From Caballeronia sordidicola (GTDB lineage Bacteria > Pseudomonadota > Gammaproteobacteria > Burkholderiales > Burkholderiaceae), in contig NZ_JNFG01000038.1 in the NCBI RefSeq assembly GCF_000729995.1, positions 1-64,000 of the forward strand: a DNA stretch of 64,000 nt, in the 5' to 3' direction. The notes below the pieces were generated by a model that was not told the DNA's origin, made no database searches, and saw nothing but the letters and a program-made list of their open reading frames with translations. Shown in pieces: positions 26,273-35,467 of this stretch (the stretch's first letter is position 1; every line of letters begins with the position of its first letter). A program made the translations under genes and the position numbers.

Positions 26273-27196
26273 ATGTCGTTGCCCCCAGAATTCGTTCCAT
26301 CGCAACTCGGGTGGGATGGCGCGGACGCGCTGAAAATAACCATGGCATCAACGCTGGATCTGGGCCTCTGCATAGAGGATGTTCGAATCGCGGGACATGC
26401 GCAACCCATAACCTTGCGCAGTTATCGCCCCGCGTCGGACGGCACAATCCTGCCGGTCGTGCTTTATTTTCATGGCGGCGGCTTTGTACGCGGCACGCTG
26501 GATGATGCCGACGTCACGGCCAGCACCATTGCCCGGGATACCGCGGCGTGGGTCATCTCGGTGGGCTACTCACTGGCGCCGGCTTTCCCGTTTCCTGCCG
26601 CCCCCGAGGATGCTTACCGGGCGGCGCAATGGGCCGTAGCGAACGCTCGTGCACAACGGGCAGATGCAAACCGAATCGGGGTCGCGGGGCACGATGCGGG
26701 CGGCAATCTGGCAACGTGCGTCGCGGCCATTGCGCGGGATCGCGGCGACATCGTGATCCTCGCGCAAGCGCTGCTCGCGCCGTTGCTCGACCCGAGCATG
26801 ACGCGCATGGCCGACGAGAACAAGGTGCGCTCGCCGGACATCTGCATGGCGGAGTGCGCGCAGTGTTATCGCGCGTATCTGCCGAACGCTTCACAACGGC
26901 TTCATCCCTATGCGGCGCCGCTGGAGTCGCGCCGTCTTGCCGGTCTGCCGCCTGCGCTGATCGCAAGCGCCCAGCATGACCTGCTGCATATCGAGGCAGA
27001 GAAATATGCGGGCGAACTGATCGCCGCGGGCGTGCCGACGGAAGTCACGCGGCACGTCAATGCATCGCATAACGCGCTTGCAGCGGACCCGGCTGCAATC
27101 GCGGACGTAGTGGCGTTCTTCAAGAAACGGCTTCGTGCGCATACGCCTGCGCCGCTTCGCGACACTCAAAAAATTCAAACAATCTCAACGACTTAA
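26273..27196 (+). CDS. llpE: HSL-family alpha/beta hydrolase-like protein (LlpE), Asp at the nucleophile position
   Basis: A 307-aa protein of the hormone-sensitive-lipase-like alpha/beta hydrolase family. The oxyanion motif HGGG is at residues 67-70. The nucleophile elbow, normally GDSAGG, reads GHDAGG (139-144), so Asp141 replaces serine. Candidate acid and base are in AQHDLL and NASHNAL. I chose the ATG at 26273 because the earlier ATG at 26186 lies inside the LysR operator dyad. It is the first gene of the efflux operon, 12 bp before the adaptor gene, and matches llpE of the ceo/bpeEF loci. Whether it is an esterase, another hydrolase or a non-catalytic binding protein is open. Confidence 0.85.
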   Translation: MSLPPEFVPSQLGWDGADALKITMASTLDLGLCIEDVRIAGHAQPITLRSYRPASDGTILPVVLYFHGGGFVRGTLDDADVTASTIARDTAAWVISVGYSLAPAFPFPAAPEDAYRAAQWAVANARAQRADANRIGVAGHDAGGNLATCVAAIARDRGDIVILAQALLAPLLDPSMTRMADENKVRSPDICMAECAQCYRAYLPNASQRLHPYAAPLESRRLAGLPPALIASAQHDLLHIEAEKYAGELIAAGVPTEVTRHVNASHNALAADPAAIADVVAFFKKRLRAHTPAPLRDTQKIQTISTT

Positions 27197-27208
27197 TCGG
27201 AGCAACGC

Positions 27209-28399
27209 ATGTCCATCACTCGCAAACGTCTTACCGTCGCGCTAGGCGCCGCGCTGGTCGTCGCAGGCATCGGAACATTCACTGCCATGCATGGTTTCGG
27301 CCGCGGCGATCTGCCGGTGAACGGTGCGGAAGCCGCCATCAAGCCGTCCGCGCCCGCCATGGAAGTGGATGTCGCCACCGTGGTTTCGAAGACCATCACC
27401 GACTATCAAAACTATTCGGGCCGGCTGGAAGCAGTCGATAAAGTCGAGATCCGTCCGCTCGTGCCGGGGACTATTGTCGCGGTGCATTTTGCCGATGGCG
27501 CGCTGGTGAAGAAGGGCGATCCGCTCTTTACCATCGACCCGCGGCCGTACGTGGCGCAAGTCGATCAAGCCGCGGCGCAACTCGCGGCGGCCCAGGCTCG
27601 CAACGGTTATACATCGACCGATGCCGCACGCGCGGAGCGTTTGCTGGCGGACAACGCGATCGCCAAGCGTGATTACGACGAGAAGCAGAACGCTTCGCAT
27701 GAAGCCGCGGCGAACCTGAAGGCCGCGCAAGCGGCCCTCGAGACGGCGAAGATCAACCTGACGTACACGCAGATCGTGGCGCCGGTGTCGGGCCGGGTGT
27801 CGCGTGCGGAAATGACGGTTGGCAACATTGTGTCGACGGGTTCCAGCGCGCCGTTGCTGACCACGCTGGTGTCGGTGTCGCCCATCTACGCCTCGTTCGA
27901 CGTCGATGAGCAAACCTACCTGCGTTATCTCAGCCGCGACTCGCGTGCAAGCGTGCCAGTCTCGCTCGGTCTCGCGAATGAAGAGGGTTTCTCGCGTGAA
28001 GGCAAGATCGCGTCCGTTGACAACCAACTCGATACGGGCTCAGGCACGATTCGCGTGCGGGCACGTTTCGATAACGCCGACGCTTCGCTGGTGCCGGGCC
28101 TCTATGCACGCATCAAGGTAGGAGGCGGCACGCCGCATCCGGCGGTGCTGATCGACGATGCTGCCATCGGGACCGACCAGGACAAGAAGTTCGTGATGGT
28201 GGTCGACCCGGACAACCGCGTGCAATACCGCGAAGTCACGCTCGGCACGTTGAGCGACGGCCTGCGTGTAATCGCAAAGGGCTTGCAGCCGGGCGAGCGG
28301 ATCGTGGTGAACGGCTTGCAGCGTGTGCGCCCGAACGACGTGGTGAAGGCCAATTCCGTAGCAATGGCGAGCGCGTCGCCGGCTAAAGACGCTTCATAA
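27209..28399 (+). CDS. bpeE: RND efflux periplasmic adaptor (CeoA/BpeE type)
   Basis: Membrane-fusion protein of 396 aa linking inner-membrane pump and outer-membrane channel. The N-terminal hydrophobic segment (about 9-28) lacks an obvious lipobox cysteine, so it is a membrane anchor or signal. The barrel-sandwich half-motifs are VEIRPLVPGTIVAVHFADG and TYTQIVAPVSGRVSRAEM. Between them lies an Ala-rich alpha-hairpin coiled coil (about 115-180). The beta-barrel and membrane-proximal domains follow. CGGAG 7 nt before the ATG supports the start. The gene is in the order llpE-adaptor-pump-channel. Confidence 0.93.
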   Translation: MSITRKRLTVALGAALVVAGIGTFTAMHGFGRGDLPVNGAEAAIKPSAPAMEVDVATVVSKTITDYQNYSGRLEAVDKVEIRPLVPGTIVAVHFADGALVKKGDPLFTIDPRPYVAQVDQAAAQLAAAQARNGYTSTDAARAERLLADNAIAKRDYDEKQNASHEAAANLKAAQAALETAKINLTYTQIVAPVSGRVSRAEMTVGNIVSTGSSAPLLTTLVSVSPIYASFDVDEQTYLRYLSRDSRASVPVSLGLANEEGFSREGKIASVDNQLDTGSGTIRVRARFDNADASLVPGLYARIKVGGGTPHPAVLIDDAAIGTDQDKKFVMVVDPDNRVQYREVTLGTLSDGLRVIAKGLQPGERIVVNGLQRVRPNDVVKANSVAMASASPAKDAS

Positions 28400-28538
28400 G
28401 ACGCGCTTTACAGACGGCTTTTATAAGCGCTTAACAGCGGCTCCTCGTGTGCGTAGTACGTGTCCGGTTCGTTCCTCGCGGGACGGACAGGTCTGTGGCT
28501 AGGCGCGCGCAGCCTCTCATGCAAATAAAGAAAACGTC

Positions 28539-31500
28539 ATGAACATTTCCAAGTTTTTCATCGACCGCCCGATCTTTGCGGGTGTCATGTCGGTGCTTAT
28601 CCTGCTGGCGGGCATCATCGCCATGTTCAAGCTGCCGATCTCCGAATATCCGGAAGTCGTGCCGCCATCCGTGGTCGTGCATGCACAGTATCCAGGCGCG
28701 AATCCGAAGGTGATCGCCGAAACGGTGGCGTCGCCATTGGAAGAGCAGATCAACGGCGTGGAAGACATGCTGTACATGCAGTCGCAGGCCAACAGCGACG
28801 GCAACCTGAACATCACGGTGACGTTCAAGCTCGGCACGGATCCGGACAAGGCGCAGGAGCTGGTGCAGAACCGCGTGGCGCAAGCGCTGCCGCGCCTGCC
28901 GGAAGACGTGACGCGGCTCGGTGTGACGACGATCAAGTCGTCGCCGACGCTCACCATGGTGGTTCACTTGAACTCGCCCAATGATCGCTACGACATGACG
29001 TATCTGCGCAACTATGCGCTGATTAACGTGAAAGACCGGCTCGAGCGGATCCAGGGCGTGGGGCAGGTTCAGCTGTGGGGCTCGGGCGATTACTCTATGC
29101 GCATCTGGCTCGATCCGCAAAAGGTCGCTCAGCGTGGCATGACGGCGACCGACGTGGTCAATGCGATCCGCGAACAAAACGTACAAGTCGCGGCCGGGGT
29201 GATCGGTGCATCGCCTACTTCGTCAAATGTACCGTTGCAACTGAACGTGAATGCGCAAGGCCGCTTGCAGACCGAAGCGGAGTTCAGGGACATCGTGCTC
29301 AAGACTTCGCCTGACGGCGCGGTCACGCATCTGAGCGACGTGGCGCGGGTCGAGCTGGCTGCATCGGAATATGGCTTGCGTTCGCTGCTCGACAACAAGT
29401 CGGCGGTCGCGATGGCGATCAACCAGCAACCGGGTGCGAACTCGCTGCAGATCTCCGATCAGGTCCGCCAGACCATGAAGGAATTAAAGGCGGACATGCC
29501 GGCGGGCGTCGATTATCAAATCGTCTACGACCCGACGCAGTTCGTGCGCTCAAGTATTGAAGCGGTGATCCATACGCTGATCGAAGCCATCGCGCTGGTC
29601 GTGCTGGTGGTGATCGTGTTCCTGCAAACCTGGCGCGCGTCGATCATTCCGTTGCTGGCGGTGCCGGTGTCGATCATCGGTACGTTCTCGCTGCTGCTCG
29701 CCTTCGGTTTCTCGATCAACGCGTTGTCATTGTTCGGGATGGTGCTGGCAATCGGGATCGTGGTGGATGATGCGATCGTGGTGGTGGAGAACGTCGAACG
29801 CAATATTGAGGCGGGGCTATCGGCGCGAGAGGCGACTTATCAGGCCATGCGCGAAGTAAGCGGGCCAATTATCGCCATTGCACTGACGTTGACCGCCGTG
29901 TTCGTACCGCTCGCGTTCATGTCCGGGCTGACGGGTCAGTTCTACAAGCAGTTCGCGATGACCATCGCTATTTCCACCGTAATCTCGGCCTTCAACTCGC
30001 TGACGTTGTCGCCGGCGCTGGCGGCATTGCTACTGAAGGGCCATGACGAACCGAAGGACTGGCTGACGCGCGGCATGGATCGTGTGTTCGGTGGATTCTT
30101 CCGCCAGTTCAACAAGGTCTTCAAGCGCGGTTCGGAGAAATACGGCAAGGGCGTGACGGGTGTCATTAACCGCAAGGCGCTGATGATGGGCGTGTACATC
30201 GTGCTGTTGTGCGGCGCCGTGATGATGGGCAAGGTCGTGCCCGGCGGTTTCGTGCCGGCGCAGGACAAGGAGTATCTGATCAGCTTTGCGCAGTTGCCCA
30301 ACGGCGCGTCGCTCGATCGTACCGAGGCAGTGATTCGCCAGATGACGGACATCGCGAGAAAGACGCCGGGCGTGCAAAGCGCGGTGGAATTTCCGGGCTT
30401 GTCGGTGAACGGCTTCACGAATTCGTCGAGCGCGGGCATTGTGTTCGTGACGCTCAAGCCATTTAACGAGCGTAAGGGCGCGGCGCTTTCGGCAGGTGCC
30501 ATTGCGGGCTCGCTGAACCAGAAATATGCGGCAATCAAGGGTTCGTTCATTGCCGTGTTCCCGCCGCCGCCGGTGCTTGGGCTAGGGACGCTCGGCGGCT
30601 TCAAGCTGCAACTGGAAGACCGTGGCGCGCTGGGCTACGCCGCACTGAACGACGCTACGCAGGCGTTCATCAAGCGTGCATCGCAGACGCCTGAACTTGG
30701 GCCGACGTTCTCCAGCTATCAGATCAACGTGCCGCAACTGAACGTGGATCTGGATCGTGTGAAGGCGAAGCAACTGGGTGTATCGGTCACCGATGTATTC
30801 AGCACGATGCAGGTGTATCTCGGCTCGCTGTATGTGAACGACTTTAACCGCTTCGGCCGTGTGTACCAGGTCCGCGTGCAGGCGGATGCGCCGTTCCGCT
30901 CGAGTTCGGAGGATATCGGTCTGCTCAAGACGCGTAACGCGAATGGCGAAATGGTGCCGCTCTCGTCGCTCGTTAAAGTGACGCCGACGTATGGTCCGGA
31001 GATGGTGGTGCGCTACAACGGCTACACCGCTGCCGACATCAACGGTGGTCCTGCTCCGGGTTATTCGTCGGGCCAGGCGCAAGCTGCAGTGGAACGCATC
31101 GCGGCTGAAACGCTGCCGCGCGGCATCAAGTTCGAATGGACCGACCTGACGTACCAGCAGATCCTTGCAGGCAATGCAGCCATGTGGGTGTTCCCGATCA
31201 GCGTGCTGCTCGTGTTCCTCGTGTTGGCTGCCCTGTACGAAAGCCTGACGCTGCCGCTCGCCGTGATCCTGATCGTGCCCATGAGCATTCTCTCGGCGCT
31301 GGTGGGTGTGTGGCTCACGAAGGGTGACAACAACATCTTCACGCAGATCGGCTTGATGGTGCTGGTGGGCTTGTCGGCGAAGAACGCCATCCTGATCGTG
31401 GAATTTGCGCGAGAGCTGGAAATGCAGGGACGCTCGATCGTGGAGGCGGCTATTGAAGCCAGCCGTCTGCGCTTGCGGCCGATCCTGATGACGTCGATCG

Positions 31501-31733
31501 CTTTCATCATGGGTGTGGTGCCACTCGTGCTGTCGTCGGGCGCGGGTTCGGAAATGCGCCATGCAATGGGCGTGGCCGTGTTCTTCGGCATGCTTGGCGT
31601 GACGCTGTTCGGCCTGATGCTCACGCCGGTGTTTTATGTGCTGTTGAGAAAGTTGGCTGGCGGCGAACATCTCGTCGACAAGCATGGCCACAATCCGCAC
31701 ATGCGCGGTGTCAATGCAACGCTCGAAGCATGA
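28539..31733 (+). CDS. bpeF: RND multidrug efflux permease (CeoB/BpeF type)
   Basis: HAE1-family proton antiporter of 1064 aa with 12 membrane helices and two large periplasmic loops. It starts with ISKFFIDRPIFAGVMSVLI, typical of AcrB-like pumps. The fourth helix carries the proton-relay pair in AIGIVVDDAIVVVENVER. The repeat in the second half reads VGLSAKNAILIVEFA. CeoB/BpeF pumps export chloramphenicol, fluoroquinolones and trimethoprim; the same substrates are likely but not shown here. A 139-bp gap separates it from the adaptor gene, and it overlaps the channel gene region by ATGA. Confidence 0.95.
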   Translation: MNISKFFIDRPIFAGVMSVLILLAGIIAMFKLPISEYPEVVPPSVVVHAQYPGANPKVIAETVASPLEEQINGVEDMLYMQSQANSDGNLNITVTFKLGTDPDKAQELVQNRVAQALPRLPEDVTRLGVTTIKSSPTLTMVVHLNSPNDRYDMTYLRNYALINVKDRLERIQGVGQVQLWGSGDYSMRIWLDPQKVAQRGMTATDVVNAIREQNVQVAAGVIGASPTSSNVPLQLNVNAQGRLQTEAEFRDIVLKTSPDGAVTHLSDVARVELAASEYGLRSLLDNKSAVAMAINQQPGANSLQISDQVRQTMKELKADMPAGVDYQIVYDPTQFVRSSIEAVIHTLIEAIALVVLVVIVFLQTWRASIIPLLAVPVSIIGTFSLLLAFGFSINALSLFGMVLAIGIVVDDAIVVVENVERNIEAGLSAREATYQAMREVSGPIIAIALTLTAVFVPLAFMSGLTGQFYKQFAMTIAISTVISAFNSLTLSPALAALLLKGHDEPKDWLTRGMDRVFGGFFRQFNKVFKRGSEKYGKGVTGVINRKALMMGVYIVLLCGAVMMGKVVPGGFVPAQDKEYLISFAQLPNGASLDRTEAVIRQMTDIARKTPGVQSAVEFPGLSVNGFTNSSSAGIVFVTLKPFNERKGAALSAGAIAGSLNQKYAAIKGSFIAVFPPPPVLGLGTLGGFKLQLEDRGALGYAALNDATQAFIKRASQTPELGPTFSSYQINVPQLNVDLDRVKAKQLGVSVTDVFSTMQVYLGSLYVNDFNRFGRVYQVRVQADAPFRSSSEDIGLLKTRNANGEMVPLSSLVKVTPTYGPEMVVRYNGYTAADINGGPAPGYSSGQAQAAVERIAAETLPRGIKFEWTDLTYQQILAGNAAMWVFPISVLLVFLVLAALYESLTLPLAVILIVPMSILSALVGVWLTKGDNNIFTQIGLMVLVGLSAKNAILIVEFARELEMQGRSIVEAAIEASRLRLRPILMTSIAFIMGVVPLVLSSGAGSEMRHAMGVAVFFGMLGVTLFGLMLTPVFYVLLRKLAGGEHLVDKHGHNPHMRGVNATLEA

Positions 31734-31744
31734 GAGGGATTGAA

Positions 31745-33277
31745 ATGAAAACGTTGAATACGAAGCGATGGCTGGGGTTGTCGGCGTTACTCGGATCGTT
31801 GCTGGTGGTGGCGGGCTGTTCGCTCGCGCCGACTTACACGAAGCCCGACGTAAGCGCGCCGGCAGCCTTCAAGGAAACACCACAGGAAACGGCGTTGGCT
31901 CCTTCGGAGCAGGGCACGTGGAAGACTGCGCAACCGTCGGAACAGGCGTTGCGCGGCGAATGGTGGACGGTCTTCAATGACCCGACGCTCAACGATCTGG
32001 AACATCAGGCGCTTGACGCGAACCAGAACCTGAAGGCAGCGGCTGCACGTGTAAAAGAATCACGCGCGATCAACCAGACCGCGCGGGCGGGGTTATTCCC
32101 GACGCTGGATGCAGGCTTCGGTCCGACGCGCGAGAAGCTCTCACCGGCATCGCAGTTCCTTCCCGCCAACGCCAACGTACCGTCACAGACTTTGTGGCGC
32201 GCGGAGGGGAGCGCGTCGTATGAAGTGGACCTGTTCGGTCGCGTGTCGGACTCGGTGAAGGCCGCGAACGCCGACACCGAGCAAAGCGAAGCGCTGTTCC
32301 GGTCCGTGCAACTCGCGTTGCAAGCGGATGTGGCGCAGAACTACTTCAACTTGCGTGAGCTCGACTCGGAAAGCGATGTCTTCACACGTACCGTCACGCT
32401 GCGCGAGCAAGCATTGAAGCTCGTGCAGAACCGCTTTAACGAAGGCGAGATCAGCGAGCTGGACGTGGCGCAGGCCAGGTCAGAGCTTGCCACGGCCAAG
32501 TCAGACGCCATGACGGTGCAGCGCTTGCGCGCCGCGTCCGAGCACAGCCTCGCGGTGCTGCTGGGTAAGGCGGCATCGCAGTTCTCGATGGCGGCCAACC
32601 CGCTCACGCCTGTCGATATCAAGATTCCGCCGGGCTTGCCCTCTTCGTTGCTCGAACGTCGTCCGGATATTGCAGCGGCCGAGCGCACCATGGCAGCAGC
32701 GAACTCGCGGATTGGCGTGGCGAAGGCGGCGTTTTTCCCCTCGCTCAACATAACGGGTTCGGGTGGATTCGAATCGGCGACCCTTGGCGACCTCTTCAAC
32801 TGGTCGAGCCGCACGTTCCTGCTCGGACCGTTCGCCGGCACGGCGCTCAATCTGCCGATCTTCGACGGCGGCCGACGCAAGGGCAATCTTGCGAACGCGC
32901 GCGCGATTTACGAAGAGGATGTCGCGAACTATCGGCAGCAGGTGCTGGTGGCGTTCCAGGAAGTGGAGGACAACCTCTCGGACCTGCGCATCCTTCAGGA
33001 CCAGACGCGCACGCAAGCCGAAGCGGTGAGCGCGTCGAGCCGGGCGGCGCAGCTGTCTCGTTCGCAGTACACCGAGGGTGCGGTCAACTATCTTGACGTG
33101 ATCGATGCCGAGCGTACCGTGCTGCAGTCGCAGCGCGCAGCGGTTCAACTGTCGGGCGTGCAGGCGACGTCGACGGTGAACCTGATCCGCGCGCTCGGTG
33201 GTGGTTGGGGAGACATGCCGGCCGCACCTGCTGCGCCAGTTGCATCTGCAACAGACGCGAGCGTTGCGTCGCGTTAA
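31745..33277 (+). CDS. oprC: Outer-membrane efflux lipoprotein (OpcM/OprC type, NodT family)
   Basis: Outer-membrane factor of 510 aa, the exit duct of the tripartite pump. The lipobox LVVAGC places the acylated cysteine near residue 24. Two OEP repeats are visible, with YEVDLFGRVSDSVKAANAD in the first half and ALNLPIFDGGRRKGNL in the second. The start at 31745 is supported by GAGGGA 7 nt upstream and by the signal-peptide N-terminus; an alternative ATG at 31730 overlaps the pump stop as ATGA. It is the last gene of the operon. Only a bulged GC-rich stem without a T-run follows it near 33297-33322. Confidence 0.93.
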   Translation: MKTLNTKRWLGLSALLGSLLVVAGCSLAPTYTKPDVSAPAAFKETPQETALAPSEQGTWKTAQPSEQALRGEWWTVFNDPTLNDLEHQALDANQNLKAAAARVKESRAINQTARAGLFPTLDAGFGPTREKLSPASQFLPANANVPSQTLWRAEGSASYEVDLFGRVSDSVKAANADTEQSEALFRSVQLALQADVAQNYFNLRELDSESDVFTRTVTLREQALKLVQNRFNEGEISELDVAQARSELATAKSDAMTVQRLRAASEHSLAVLLGKAASQFSMAANPLTPVDIKIPPGLPSSLLERRPDIAAAERTMAAANSRIGVAKAAFFPSLNITGSGGFESATLGDLFNWSSRTFLLGPFAGTALNLPIFDGGRRKGNLANARAIYEEDVANYRQQVLVAFQEVEDNLSDLRILQDQTRTQAEAVSASSRAAQLSRSQYTEGAVNYLDVIDAERTVLQSQRAAVQLSGVQATSTVNLIRALGGGWGDMPAAPAAPVASATDASVASR

Positions 33278-33649
33278 GCATTAAACGCAGCACTGTCAGC
33301 GCGATTGTTCGAAACGCGCGACAAGTGTCTTCGATTGCAGAGGGTTTATCCGGTGGCTCCCGGTCCGTAAAATAAGACCATGGATACGGGAGCCGTCATG
33401 AAAGCCTTAATCGAACGACAACTCTACCGACCCGCCGTCGTACTACCCCTGTTGGTCTTGATGCGCCTGATGGTGACGCTCGATTTCAACCTGATGCAAG
33501 TGACGTTCGTCGTGGTCATGAAGAGTTCGCAATACATGTTTCAAGCGGTGTTCAGGCATCGCTTCGATCAAGCCGGTCGTCGCGATGTCCGGTTGCCACA
33601 GGTCAATGCCGTGCATGAGAAGACCTGCCACTGCTAACACCTTCAGCAA
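33278..33649. other. Intergenic region between the RND operon and ppk2
   Basis: 372 bp with only weak coding evidence. GGCTCCCG (33355-33362) pairs perfectly with CGGGAGCC (33387-33394) around a 24-nt loop, just before the candidate small ORF at 33398 and covering its ribosome-binding site. A minus-strand frame at 33443-33649 overlaps the same bases. I see no clear terminator. Confidence 0.45.
33398..33637 (+). CDS. Questionable small hypothetical protein, 79 aa
   Basis: An open frame with a GGGAG site 7 nt before the ATG. The predicted product has a hydrophobic stretch (PAVVLPLLVLMRLMVTLDF) and then a basic tail ending in CHC. No family is recognised. The ribosome-binding site is buried in an 8-bp hairpin and an equally long frame exists on the other strand, so neither strand is clearly coding. 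It is listed because nothing else occupies the gap. Confidence 0.2.
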   Translation: MKALIERQLYRPAVVLPLLVLMRLMVTLDFNLMQVTFVVVMKSSQYMFQAVFRHRFDQAGRRDVRLPQVNAVHEKTCHC

Positions 33650-34546
33650 TCAGTATATTTCCGGCACGATAATGCTCTCGGGCACGGGCTGCCGCAGGTA
33701 ATCATCGTTATAAACGCGGTCAGGCAATTCGATCGTGGGGTGCTCGATCTCGTGATACGGCACCTGGCTCAGCAGATGGTGAATGCAGTTGAGCCGAGCG
33801 CGTTTCTTGTCCACAGCCTGCACGACCCACCATGGCGCTTCGGGAATATGCGAGCGCGTCAGCATGACTTCCTTCGCGTGTGTATAGGCCTCCCAGCGAC
33901 GGCGGCTTTCCAGGTCCATCGGGCTCAGCTTCCACTGCTTCAACGGATCTTGAATACGCGCCTGGAAGCGGACTTCCTGTTCGTCGTCAGTGATCGAGAA
34001 CCAGTACTTCAGGATCTGCACGCCGCTGCGCGCCAGCATCTTTTCGAATTCCGGCACTGAGCGAAAGAACTCTTCGTACTCGGCATCGGTACAGAAATTC
34101 ATCACGCGTTCCACGCCCGCCCGGTTGTACCAGCTGCGGTCGAACAGCACGATCTCGCCGCCCGCCGGCAGATGCGACACATAGCGCTGGAAATACCATT
34201 GGGTGCGTTCGCGATTGTTCGGCGCGGGCAATGCGGCGACCCGGCAAACCCGTGGATTCAACCGCTGCGTGATGCGCTTGATAGCGCCACCCTTGCCGGC
34301 GGCGTCGCGTCCTTCAAAGATCACTACGAGCCGGTGGCCGCTCGCGACAACCCAGTCCTGCAACTTCACGAGTTCGCCTTGCAGGCGGAACAGTTCACGG
34401 AAGTAGATCTTGCGCTGCTCGCGTGCTTCGGCGGAAAGCGCACCGTCGCCGTCGAGGATGCGGTCGTCGACTTCCATCTCTAGTTCTTCGTCGTAGCTGT
34501 CGATCAGGTCTTCTTCGAAGCGGCGCTGTTTTTCCTGCGAATTCAT
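33650..34546 (-). CDS. ppk2: Polyphosphate kinase 2
   Basis: PPK2 enzyme of 298 aa that uses polyphosphate to phosphorylate nucleoside diphosphates, or the reverse. The Walker A segment FEGRDAAGKGG is at about residues 77-87, followed by AIKRITQRLNPR. Walker B and lid residues are in VLFDRSWYNRAGVE and ITDDEQEVRFQARI. Its single-domain length fits class I (ADP/GDP-using) enzymes. The start at 34546 is preceded by CGGAG; the longer frame to 34807 adds an unrelated Arg-rich leader. It is transcribed alone on the minus strand. Confidence 0.93.
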   Translation of the reverse strand: MNSQEKQRRFEEDLIDSYDEELEMEVDDRILDGDGALSAEAREQRKIYFRELFRLQGELVKLQDWVVASGHRLVVIFEGRDAAGKGGAIKRITQRLNPRVCRVAALPAPNNRERTQWYFQRYVSHLPAGGEIVLFDRSWYNRAGVERVMNFCTDAEYEEFFRSVPEFEKMLARSGVQILKYWFSITDDEQEVRFQARIQDPLKQWKLSPMDLESRRRWEAYTHAKEVMLTRSHIPEAPWWVVQAVDKKRARLNCIHHLLSQVPYHEIEHPTIELPDRVYNDDYLRQPVPESIIVPEIY

Positions 34547-34805
34547 GGGGAGCTCCGTTTGGTTGGGCATGTTGACCGCGTTGAATCGTCCCGGCAGGCA
34601 ATACAAAAACCCGCAATCCTGCAAATTATCGATTATCAGGCCCGATAATTTCAGGAATGTTACGGCCGGCCCGTTAAGCGCGAGGCGACGGTTAGACGAA
34701 TGATCCGCTTTTCTGCGGGCGGCGTGCATCAACGGCCGGGTGCGGTATGCGATATGCGGTAGTGTCGTCACACTTTGCGCACTTTGCCCGGAAAGCGGAA
34801 GCAGC

Positions 34806-35375
34806 ATGCACGAACCATCCCTTGGCGCACGGCGCCGATCAACGGTCGAACGCTGGGCGCCGTCCGTCTATTTCGTGATCGGGCAGCTCGGCTGGTTCGC
34901 CTGCGTACTGAGCGCCGCGCACGACGTGCCATGGATGGGCGTGGCGGCAACCATTGTGCTCCTCGCGGTGCATCTGGCTCGGGTTGAGCGGCCGTTGCAG
35001 GAGTTCAAGCTGCTGGCCAGTGTAGTGGTGGTGGGCGCGATCTGGGAGAGCGTGCCGGTTGCTACCGGGTTGCTTGTGTACCCCAACGGCACCGTGTTGC
35101 CAGGCGCTGCACCTTACTGGATCCTTGCATTGTGGGCGCTGTTCGCGGCCCAGTTCAACACCACGTTCGGCTGGCTGAAGCAACCCGCGCAACGCATGCT
35201 GCTTGCTTCGGTGCTCGGCGCGATAGCCGGGCCGATGTCGTTTCGCGCGGGCGCCGCGCTCGGCGCGGTGCGGTTTGCGCAACCCTTGCTCGCGACGATC
35301 GTTCTGGCTATCGGCTGGGCGATTTTGATGCCGGTGCTGATCCTGCTGTCGCGGCGGTGGGACGGGGTGCACTGA
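34806..35375 (+). CDS. DUF2878 inner-membrane protein
   Basis: A 189-aa protein with about six hydrophobic helices, starting at VYFVIGQLGWFACVLSAA. The DUF2878 features are WESVPVATGLLVYPNG, GAAPYWILALWALFAAQFN and SFRAGAALGAVRF. Function is unknown; relatives are often near carotenoid/fatty-acid cyclopropane genes in other bacteria, a context not seen here. The ATG at 34806 is preferred over a GTG at 34740 because the upstream residues are Cys-rich and not membrane-like. It is divergent from ppk2 across 259 bp. Confidence 0.8.
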   Translation: MHEPSLGARRRSTVERWAPSVYFVIGQLGWFACVLSAAHDVPWMGVAATIVLLAVHLARVERPLQEFKLLASVVVVGAIWESVPVATGLLVYPNGTVLPGAAPYWILALWALFAAQFNTTFGWLKQPAQRMLLASVLGAIAGPMSFRAGAALGAVRFAQPLLATIVLAIGWAILMPVLILLSRRWDGVH

Positions 35376-35467
35376 TCCCGGCTGAGGGCCAGTGAAGGCC
35401 GGTGACTATTTGTTTGCCTTTAGAATGCCCCCTTGCCGTTGCCAACGGTATTCTCCTTGCGACTGCC

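Noticed and set aside
30582..31700. Minus-strand frame of 372 codons opposite the RND pump gene
   Set aside because: Antisense shadow with Arg/His-rich composition; the pump is conserved across its whole length.
33443..33649. Minus-strand frame of 68 codons next to ppk2
   Set aside because: His/Gln-rich tail, no family, and it overlaps another equally weak frame; no reason to prefer it.
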